Below are positions 56,118-64,000 of a DNA stretch of 64,000 nucleotides, in pieces. The translations under genes were made by a program, and so were the position numbers. Under the pieces are notes generated by a model. The model made no database searches. It saw only the letters and a list, made by a program, of their open reading frames with translations, and was not told where the DNA came from. Position 1 is the first letter of the stretch; each line of letters starts with the position of its first letter. The stretch is taken from contig OZ038395.1 in the NCBI GenBank assembly GCA_964036045.1, positions 7,077,755-7,141,754 of the forward strand, given 5' to 3'. The stretch comes from Eutreptiella sp. 'Long Island Sound 2002' (Eukaryota; Euglenozoa; Euglenophyceae; Eutreptiales; Eutreptiaceae).

Positions 56118-56253
56118 ATGAACTCGCAGGCGGCGGCGGTCGAGGGCAGGACGCCCCGCAAGTCCCGCTGGTTCGACCAGGCCTCCCACCGTTCGACAAC
56201 GCTCTCCAGCGGCGTGGCGGCCAATCCGTTGGATCCGCCGCTGGTGCGGAACG
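56118..56253 (+). CDS. Exon 25: cytoplasmic tail
   Basis: The acceptor is CGCCTCCGCAG and the donor GTATGC. It enters in phase 0 and leaves in phase 1. Reads M-N-S-Q-A-A-A-V-E-G-R-T-P-R-K-S-R-W-F-D-Q. No family is recognised. The ATG at its first codon is an internal methionine in this model, although it could in principle start a shorter product. Confidence 0.78.
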
Positions 56254-57817
56254 GTATGCCCCGGGGCCCGCGTGGGCCTGGGTCCTCAGGCCCCGCCCTC
56301 AGCCCCAGGCCCACAGCCCCGCCCTCAGACCTGCCGTATGCCCCCTTGCCCCCACCCACCCCCAAAACTGGAACCCACCGGCACCCAATAAGCGCCCATT
56401 AAACGCCCTCTACGCACTCATTAGGCGCCCTCTAGGCACCCAGTCCTCCGAAGGTTTCTTGGGGTTGGTACTCAGTACCACATGTACATTCGCACTCGTG
56501 CCCCCCCCCCCCCCCATTCAGGATGCCCCCCCAAAAGGCTCCAAAACGAGCCCCGTGGTCCACTACTGTCCTCTACCGTCCCTGGGCCCAACACAACAGC
56601 AATCAACAACAGGGCACTGTTGCACTTTTGTATCACTTGTGCTGAAGTGCACCTTTGCACACTCCAAAGGTTCACAAAAAGACACAATGGCGCGTAACAA
56701 GGACGGTCAAGTTCAACCACGATGACTTTGTCAAGTGTGTGTGCAGCAATGCAAATGCTACACATGGATACTTTCTGAGTGTTGCAACAAAGTGCACACA
56801 CCTCTCCCGTGTCACCTACACACACACACACACACACACACATCCATACACATTTCCATGAGTTTTCCTGTGGTTTTGGTTGGACTGAATATTTTCTCCG
56901 GTGCCACACAGTGTAGGATGTGGTATGACCCCCCGCCCCCCCTCTGCATTAGTGCTGACAAGGATGCCTCCATGTGGGGGTTTTCATTGGTTGGTCAGTG
57001 TGTGTGTGTGTGTGTGTGTGTTTTGATCGGAACAAAAGTGTATGTGTGTGTGTGTGTGTATTTTAGCATTTGAAACAATGTTTGATTCGTAGACAAATAT
57101 ATTACCCTCCAAGGATCTCTATACAGTCACTAGGAATATGTACTTGGGAATCTGTGCCTCATACGTGGATGTATCGCTCAGAATGGTCCAATAAATCGAG
57201 GCATTCTGAGCCCTTTTGTATCACGGCGAAGGTTCCCATTACCTTTGCCTTGGGCGCGGATTATCTTGGAAGCCAAATAGTTGCACTACGCCTGCTGCAG
57301 CTCAGCTCTCCAACATCTCCCCCCCACCCCCCGGCCCAATATGGTGACGTGTGGTCTGTCAAGTGTGTGCGGTGGTGGGGACAGAGCAAACAGACAGCCA
57401 TTTACCATCAGATCAGACTGAGCCCCTGGAGCCCCTGCCCCACCATCTTGCTCTGCCATGGAGCGCTGCACCCCCCGCCCCCCCCCTCCCTCCGGCCCGG
57501 GGGGGCGGCCGGGCCCGGTCCTTGTATGCGACACCCCCCCCCCCCCGGCCCCCCGGGTTTTGAGAGATAGTGGGTTGGGGGCATGGCGCCAATGGCGCTC
57601 CCCCTTTTTTAGTGTATGCTTCCTTTGCATCAAACCATCAGTGCTTTTGAGCGCCAGGTATCGCAAGACGAGGCGCTATACAAATGTTGTTTGTTGCGAA
57701 GTGAAGATCCTGCAATCGGAGCAAAACCCCGGCCCGAGTGCAGCGCCAAATTCTTTCGGGGGCGAACGCACTACGTTCTTTCTTTCTTTCTTGTTTCTAT
57801 TTTTTCCCACGCTTTAT

Positions 57818-58710
57818 TGCGTGGCCCCTTGAGTTGGGGTTAGGGACTCACAATCCACGCTTTGTTGCGTGGCTCCTTGAGTTGGGGTTAGGGACTCACA
57901 CTCCACGCTTTGTTGTGTGGCCCCTTGAGTTGGGGTTAGGGACTCACACTCCATGCTTTGTTGCGTGGCCACTTGAGTTGGGGTTAGGGACTCACACTCC
58001 ACGCTTTGTTGTGTGGCCACTTGAGTTGGGGTTAGGGACTCTCAATCCACGCTGTCGCGTGGCCCCTCGAGTTGGGGTTAGGGACTCACAATCCACGCTT
58101 TGTTGCGTGGCCCCTTGAGTTGGGGTTAGGGACTCACAATCCACGCTTTGTTGTGTGGCCCCTTGAGTTGGGGTTAGGGACTCACACTCCACGCTTTGTT
58201 GCGTGGCCACTTGAGTTGGGGTTAGGGACTCACAATCCACGCTTTGTTGTGTGGCCCCTCGAGTTGGGGTTAGGGACTCACAATCCACGCTTTGTTGCGT
58301 GGCCCCTTGAGTTGGGGTTAGGGACTCACAATCCACGCTTTGTTGTGTGGCCCCTTGAGTTGGGGTTAGGGACTCACAATCCACGCTTTGTTGTGTGGCC
58401 CCTTGAGTTGGGGTTAGGGACTCACAATCCACGCTTTGTTGTGTGGCCCCTTGAGTTGGGGTTAGGGACTCACAATCCACGCTTTGTTGTGTGGCCCCTT
58501 GAGTTGGGGTTAGGGACTCACACTCCACGCTTTGTTGTGTGGCCCCTCGAGTTGGGGTTAGGGACTCACAATCCACGCTTTGTTGCGTGGCCCCTTGAGT
58601 TGGGGTTAGGGACTCACACTCCACGCTTTGTTGTGTGGCCCCTCGAGTTGGGGTTAGGGACTCACAATCCACGCTTTGTTGCGTGGCCCCTTGAGTTGGG
58701 GTTAGGGGTT
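57818..58710. repeat. 48-bp minisatellite with an internal hairpin
   Basis: About 18 units containing CCTTGAGTTGGGGTTAGGG and CCACGCTTTGTTGCGTGG. The latter is a 6-bp stem with a 6-base loop. It lies in intron 25. Confidence 0.92.
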
Positions 58711-59255
58711 GGGATTATCGCATACATACCTCCGTCCCCCCAAACCCCCAGGCACATATCCCCCCTGGAGGTATGCATGTGGTAGTAGTGGGTCGCGCGC
58801 AAGCCCCCCAACCTTGGGAACCCCCCCTCCCCCACTGCCGAAATCCCCCCCTACACCCCCCAGCCGACCCCCCCCACAACTATACCCCAGCCCCCTCCCC
58901 CCAAGTTTTGACAGATAGCTGGGGGGGGGGGTGTCGCATCAGGACCGTTGGTAGTCGCCCCCCCCCCCCCCCCCCGGGCCCTCGAGCAGCTACATGGCAT
59001 TGTGTGCGCACGGAGGAATGGAGTCCATCGGTGCACAACGTGTGAGGCAGCAAACCGTTGACCGATGCCCTTGTGTGCGCATTTGGGGGGAGGGTTACTT
59101 GATTAAAGAATTAGGGAGGGGGGGGGGTGCACAGCGGGCGTAGCGCCCGCCTCCAGCACCGCCAGGCAGAGGGCGGGAGTTAGGGCCAGGCCAAAGGCGT
59201 CCTTTTGGGTTTGGGATGAGGCATCCTTTTCCGTACACCCGTTGACCTTCACAGT

Positions 59256-59624
59256 ACCCCCCCCCCCCCTTGTATAAGCTACGCCCTTGTCCAAGCTACA
59301 GCGGGTGTAGGGACCGTATTAATTTGGTACCTAATTTAATGCCGTACAAATGTTGTGCAGCCACATAAGACATGGGCTTGGTGACAAATTTGCCAGCTAC
59401 ATAGGGTCATGGACACATTTGTTGTGAGTGTTTGCCCACTTCAACCCACATAGCTCTGATTTTGGGGATATTTGTGCATTATATTCCCCTTTCTTGCACC
59501 AGCTCACCATCCAATCTTCTCTTTTTGAACCCGGGCATCTATGGCCTTGTCCAAGCTACAGTAGGTGTGGGGACCGTATTAATTTGGGACTTTTGCGTAG
59601 CTTATACAAAGTGGGGGGGGGGGG
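59256..59624. mobile_element. Short element with TTGTATAAGCTACGC inverted ends
   Basis: The left end is C-run plus TTGTATAAGCTACGC and the right end GCGTAGCTTATACAAAGTG plus G-run, so the inverted ends include the homopolymers. The interior contains, in reverse, the 25145-25205 segment of copy A (ACACATTTGTTGTGAGTGTT). CTTGTCCAAGCTACAG occurs near both ends. Confidence 0.72.
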
Positions 59625-59773
59625 TACTGCTGCTTGTGCGCTGACCTGGGGGCAGTCTGAAGGCCGGCCTCCGGACATCAGCGCGCAGGGGGTGTACAGT
59701 GCACACAGTGCCAGTGCAAGTGCTCCCCCCCCCCCCCACGCCCCCTTGCCTGCACTGTATGTGCGCCCTGCAG

Positions 59774-59904
59774 AGAGCAAAGGCATGCGGGCGGGGCCCG
59801 AGTCAGTGCAGAGAACCACACTCCCTCTGACGGCCACGACGACGATCCCTCCGACGGCCACCAATCCAATGGACGATTCCCTGATGCTCCAGCGGGTTCT
59901 GGAG
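59774..59904 (+). CDS. Exon 26: cytoplasmic tail
   Basis: The acceptor is GCCCTGCAG and the donor GTCTGT. It enters in phase 1 and leaves in phase 0. Reads S-K-G-M-R-A-G-P-E-S-V-Q, then a Thr/Pro-rich stretch (T-A-T-T-T-I-P-P-T) and M-D-D-S-L-M-L-Q-R-V-L-E. Confidence 0.77.
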
Positions 59905-60821
59905 GTCTGTTGTGTCCTGACCGCAGGCCTCCCACTGCACTGCACGGCGCCGAGCGGAAGGGGCCATGGGGGCTGGGGGGCACACGGAGCCTCCAGCGAT
60001 GGGAAGGTGCACCAGTAGCCCCTGCAGCGCACGCCCGACTGGAGGGAGGAGGGGGTACAGCGGACGAGGGGCCTGTCCTCGGGAGGCGGATTGCGAGTGA
60101 GGGCACGGGGGCGGACCCCCCTCCCCCAGTGACCCCATGGGGCAGCGCAATGCCAACGCCCAGGCCCAGGCAGACCCCCTGCACTTCCCGGTCCTCTTCA
60201 GGGGGGGCGCCTCCGTGGGGGCCCCACAAGACACCCCCAGCGCCACAGCCCAACACCCGACAACGAGGCGCCGGCAGTGCACTGCCACACGGCCTTGGGG
60301 CAATGGGCAATGGTGTGCCTCAGTGCACTGCCCCCCCTCCCCCCTCCTCCAAAGGCGAACACATACATACACCCGGAAGTACCACCCGGCAAACTCTTTC
60401 TGCCTCCATGCCCCCCCCCCCCCCCAGGACACACACATCGCACCGGGCACACATCCCCCCCCCCCCCCTGCTCCACACATGCCAACAGGAGGACCGCAGC
60501 CCGATGGAGATGAAAGGTGTGCTGCCGTGCCCTGAACCCCCCACAGGTCCTGGGGCGCGCGGGGCATACACACAGGCACGGCGTGTATTTCCCTCTCACC
60601 GGCGCCTTGGTGAGGTTCGGGGATCGTCAGCAGTCTGGGCAGCTGGGAGACCAGACAACCGGAGGTGGAACTCAGTCAAGCTGGTGAGGTAAGGTCACAC
60701 TGGCCGTGGGGCACCGCCTTTGGCGTGAGCCGAGCCCCCACCCCCCCCGCCCCCCACATACATCAGAGGTATGGCCAAGCTCCCGTGTTGCGCAACTGAC
60801 TGCACGTTGGTGAGTGTGTGC

Positions 60822-61042
60822 AGAGCGGAGGTGTGTGGGCAGCGAAAACCGTCAAACGACCCCCGCCACATCCAGCACAGCCCGAGCACACCAACCACGG
60901 CGCTCCGCGAACACACAAACAACACCAGCAGGAGCACCGGCCGCAGCGGCCGACAGCGACCCGTCGCAACACGCGAAGGGACGAACGGGTGACTGTCCGG
61001 GGCCCCGTAAAGAAACAGCAACGCGACGGAATGTCACAGGGG
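60822..61042 (+). repeat. R2 copy j, 5'-truncated
   Basis: It starts at GCAGAGCGGAGGTGTGTGGG, has one internal unit deleted and ends GGAATGTCACAGGGG. Confidence 0.77.
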
Positions 61043-61338
61043 ATTGGTGTGAGGGGGACCCACCCTCGTCTCTGTGTCCCCTTCAGTCCCCCTTTAGGGG
61101 CGGTGAGGGGGGGGGGCTGGTCCCGGGCACATGGGTCAAACCCTCGGGCGGACCTACACCAGGGGCCTCCTCCAGCAGTACAATGACTCCCCCCCCCCCG
61201 GCGTGACTGGGCGCCGTGGGGGGGCGGACGGGGGGGGGGGGGGGCATGGCCTAGCGCAGATTCCAGTGCAGGACACTGACCGAGCCCCGTGTCTCGCAGT
61301 CCGAGGGGTCGGGGCATCCACGGCGTGTCTGTGTTCAG

Positions 61339-61488
61339 GACCAGTCGCCGGGGGGCGACCCGCCGACTCTGCAGCAGTTGATGCAGGACAACAGCATCAT
61401 GCGGCAGCACCTCCACGACTCCCAGTCTGCCCAGAGGGAGGCCCAGCGAAAGCAGGTGGAGGACATGTACGCCGCTGGGGCACAGCGG
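61339..61488 (+). CDS. Exon 27: cytoplasmic tail, likely coiled coil
   Basis: The acceptor is TGTCTGTGTTCAG and the donor GTGTGT. It is phase 0 at both ends. Reads D-Q-S-P-G-G-D-P-P-T-L, followed by about 35 residues rich in Q, E, K, R and spaced L/M/I (L-M-Q-D-N-S-I-M-R-Q-H-L), a likely amphipathic helix or coiled coil. A second in-phase acceptor at 61299 would add 13 residues, so either start is possible. Confidence 0.78.
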
Positions 61489-61673
61489 GTGTGTGTCTGC
61501 GATGGGGCGGAGGGACGGGGGCCTGGGATGGTGAGGGGGAGCAGAGAAGACGGGTCGCAGGTCGACGTGGTGGGAGGGGTACGGCAGGCAAGGGGGGCGC
61601 AGTCCCCATCGTTGGGAGCGCCGTGCCCCAGCGCCCAGCAGCTCCACAGCCTTTGCTTCGACCCGTGCTTTAG

Positions 61674-61769
61674 ATGGAGCCCCCGCCCGAGCCTCTGCCA
61701 CCACCCGGATTCCCACCTCCGCTTTCTGCCCCGGCCGTTACCATTGCCCCCGCCGCTGTCCTCCGGCCG
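61674..61769 (+). CDS. Exon 28: cytoplasmic tail, proline-rich
   Basis: The acceptor is CGTGCTTTAG and the donor GTGCCG. It is phase 0 at both ends. Reads M-E-P-P-P-E-P-L-P-P-P-G-F-P-P-P, a polyproline segment of the kind bound by SH3, WW or EVH1 domains, then P-A-V-T-I-A-P-A-A-V-L-R-P. Confidence 0.74.
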
Positions 61770-62244
61770 GTGCCGGGGCTTTGGCTAGGGCTCTGCTTCT
61801 GCTGCATCGGCGCAGGGGGGGGGCGTCCCGCCCATTCACACATTCACACGTGTTCGTACCGCTGCGTCCCAGTGTACCCCTCCTTCGCATTGTGGGTGTC
61901 CCCTCAAAAGGTCACAATTCGATGTTTGGTTCCCTTGCGGTCCGCGGCCCCCCAGCGGTCGACAAGCAAAGCCGGCCAAAGCCACGCCCACGGGAGGAAC
62001 ACTCCACTGCATTCCCATTCACTTGCACTCACTGGAGTGTGCCTGCACTGAGTGTGCGTGTCCGCTGGGGGGGGGGGGGATCACCGGCGTCCCTCATCTC
62101 GTCCTCGTGGATGGGGTGCTGAGACCCGCCAGCACTGCACCTCTGCGTTCTCTGGCAGAGCCCACGTGATGGCTGCATCCACTCATATCATCACACCTTG
62201 AGTGCTGTGCACACTCGGCCTGGAACAACTCTCTGACATGCTTG

Positions 62245-62342
62245 GCTGCAGGAGCAGGGGCAGGGGCAGGGCGGGGGCCGGGGCCGGGGCAGGGGCAGGG
62301 CAGGGGCAGGGGCAAGGGCACAGGCAGGGGCAGGGGCAGGGG
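62245..62342. repeat. GGGGCA hexamer repeat
   Basis: About 15 units of GGGGCA/GGGGCC with variants, in intron 28. Confidence 0.88.
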
Positions 62343-62438
62343 AGGATCCTTCGCAATGGGGGGGGGGGGAGGGGGTGATGGATAGGGCAAGAGGTGGGGA
62401 AGACGGTCCTGTGCCCCCACACGCCCCTGCTCTCTCAG

Positions 62439-62585
62439 ATCTCCCCTGCGCACACGATGTCGTCATCCATCACACGCAGTCCACACAGTGCAGACATTGC
62501 TCTGGTCATGACTGCCATCGAGCCGGAGTTGGAGGACGCTGGGGCCACCGGCCCCCGTCTGACCTCACGTGAGGGCACCCCCCCG
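62439..62585 (+). CDS. Exon 29: cytoplasmic tail
   Basis: The acceptor is CTGCTCTCTCAG and the donor GTATGT, one of the stronger donors in the gene. It is phase 0 at both ends. Reads I-S-P-A-H-T-M-S-S-S-I-T-R-S, then I-A-L-V-M-T-A-I-E-P-E-L-E-D-A-G. It is the last exon supported by phase and composition. Confidence 0.76.
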
Positions 62586-62728
62586 GTATGTGCCGCGACA
62601 GACCCTGCGCCGCCTCCCCTGTGCACAGCACTGCACACGGGCCACCCCCCCCCCCCCCATGGCAGGTGCCATGACGTTGGGCACCGAACCACAGGTCTCC
62701 GCACTGCCCCATTTCATTTCCCACGCAG

Positions 62729-62839
62729 GACAGTCTCTCCCCAGACCAAAGTGACCATCACGGAAAAACGAAATTTACAATGCGGAAAATCTGGTCGAGC
62801 TACTTTTGGTCCCGGGGGGGTCGACTCCGCGGGTCCTAG
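62729..62839 (+). CDS. Possible terminal exon 30, partly inside a dispersed repeat
   Basis: After TTCCCACGCAG the phase 0 frame reads D-S-L-S-P-D-Q-S-D-H-H-G-K-T-K and runs about 36 codons to TAG at 62837-62839. From about 62744 it coincides with a dispersed repeat also present at 36388, 17895, 5080 and 2473, so the C terminus would be repeat-derived. Alternatively the gene continues past the window. Confidence 0.33.
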   Translation, partial: DSLSPDQSDHHGKTKFTMRKIWSSYFWSRGGRLRGS

Positions 62840-64000
62840 GACGCCAACTACCCCCCCCCCCCCCCTTAGGGGCCTTCGGCCAACAGTTAGTTGCCAAAGG
62901 TGTCGCCCTCAGGCCTCCATGGGCGCCTAAGGCGCCCGATGCTCCATGAACACCAAAGGTGCCCTAAGGAAAATTTTGTCCAATTTGCACCCCAACACTA
63001 TCCTTAAACCCAACCTTGACTCTAACACCCACCCCCAACCCTCAGCTTGCTCCTGTCCCTACACCCAACCCTAACCCTAATCAAGACTGAATATTGGGAC
63101 CGAGCTGGTGGGGGAGGGAACATTAGATATGAATGGTGAGGGACATCAAGAATGATTCACACATTGATGGCTCTTGACAAAGTGAAATGCACCTGAACCC
63201 CATCACCACGAGGCCCACTTTCAAGGCTTTTTGGACTTCTCAGGGGCCAAAATGCCCCAAAATGGGCTCAAAATGGGCTCATTTCACCCTTTTGTGCACC
63301 CCAAATGGTCTACGATGAGTTTTGGAAAAATGTGTTTTTGACCCATTTTTGACCCATTTTTGGTCCCAAAACAGCCCATTTTCAAGGCATTTTGGGATTT
63401 TTGGAGGACCAAAATGGGCCACCACAAGCTCAAAACAGTCCAAAAACACTTGTTTTAGCGTCGCACATGGTCTAGGATCATTTTTGCGGAAAGTCATATT
63501 TTTACCCCTATTGGACCCTGTTGACCCATTTGGGTACCCACCTGTTTGGGCTTGAGCTTGCAGCTTGCCACAGCCTAGTGGGCCTAGTTATTGGGGTCTA
63601 GGCGTCCGTTTGGGCAATTCTGAGGGGTGGAAACCACAAAACGTGGGGGGTTGCGGGTGGAGTAGGTGCCCTCGGAATCGCATTTCGAGCCATGTAGCCA
63701 AAGATATGGCCTATTCTTGGTTTGTGGCTGTCGGCAGTTGGAGCTTCTGGGGGCCTTTTTGGGCCGCTTCCGCGGCATATCATGGAGTTAGAGGGCTGCA
63801 AAGAGCTCGTTGACACGGGGAAGTCAAGCGGCACGTGGAGTGTACCCACCGTTTCCCTTCGTTTGGCCGTTTTGAATGTGTTCCAGGGCTTTATTGGCCC
63901 AAAAATGGCTGTTTTTGGCCCTAAACTGCAGTTTCTGAAACTGAGGTCCGCCATTTGCGAATCCCGTTCCCGGCCGCCACCGTTGAGTTTCTTGCTCAAA
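62840..64000. other. AT-richer end region without a gene
   Basis: Degenerate CCAACCCTAACCCTAA-like sequence lies at 62998-63085. It is followed by sequence rich in CAAAATGGGC and CCATTTTTGACC direct repeats (63250-63440). No exon with a plausible frame was found on either strand. Confidence 0.5.

Larger units (their letters stand above)
352..62839 (+). other. Single multi-exon gene for a large type I membrane protein (whole span)
   Basis: The gene is inferred by joining plus-strand open segments that end at GT and begin after AG. About 28 junctions keep one frame with mixed intron phases (0, 1 and 2), which chance would not give. Codons completed across junctions fall inside conserved motifs. 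Order of parts: about eleven repeated extracellular units, a Ser/Thr/Pro stalk, two copies of a second domain, one transmembrane helix, and a cytoplasmic tail. The signal peptide and first exons lie upstream of the window. Introns average about 2 kb and hold nearly all repeats listed here. The family is not recognised. A surface or adhesion-type role is only an inference from the architecture. Confidence 0.88.

Noticed and set aside
57992-58785. Open frames of over 200 codons on both strands
   Set aside because: They come from the 48-bp minisatellite, a multiple of three.
60128-60210. Possible exon reading M-G-Q-R-N-A-N-A-Q-A-Q-A
   Set aside because: The preceding CCCCAG gives an in-phase TGA, and exon 26 joins exon 27 directly in phase 0.

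Overview
The window is nuclear DNA of a eukaryote, most likely a unicellular one. It is very GC-rich and studded with long C and G homopolymers. Coding sequence is confined to short exons bounded by GT...AG, the rest is dense with dispersed and tandem repeats, and a 200-base N block at 31301-31500 marks an assembly gap. I cannot name the organism from the sequence.

Almost the whole window is one plus-strand gene. About thirty exons were found between 352 and 62585 (possibly 62839), and every splice junction I could read on both sides keeps the reading frame, apart from one uncertain donor (exon 23) and the junction lost in the gap. Together they encode about 2,480 residues; the 5' end lies left of the window. 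The protein reads as a large type I surface protein. It has about eleven units of roughly 100 residues carrying W-x-x-G...V-x-F, Y-V-C-L-S-T-N and A-L-P-T-Y motifs (exons 1-11, 1731-23557). A mucin-like Ser/Thr/Pro stalk follows (exons 11-15, to 36076), then two copies of a different domain with a V-I-C-Y motif (exons 16-21). A single transmembrane helix sits in exon 21 (47204-47404). The long cytoplasmic tail (exons 22-29) has a basic cluster, a Ser/Asp-rich acidic segment, a likely coiled coil and a proline-rich piece. I do not recognise the repeated extracellular domain.

Two exons (12 and 16) carry an apparent one-base deletion in a run of C. Both are the same kind of error, so assembly or sequencing contraction is more likely than gene decay.

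The introns average about 2 kb and are built from repeats. They include three related hAT-like miniature elements (CAGGGCGGTCCTTAA termini, perfect 8-bp target duplications) and a second hAT-like family (CAGGGATGCATTRGAAGGG termini, 8 copies, one with another element nested inside). There is also an 800-bp hAT-like element at 21055-21856 and a family with two tRNA-like modules arranged tail to tail as a fold-back. An all-plus-strand family has a fixed 3' end followed by a variable G run. Several minisatellites (15, 21, 48 and 96 bp units) complete the picture. No transposase, reverse transcriptase, true tRNA, rRNA or second protein gene was found. The last 1.1 kb (62840-64000) is AT-richer and shows no gene.
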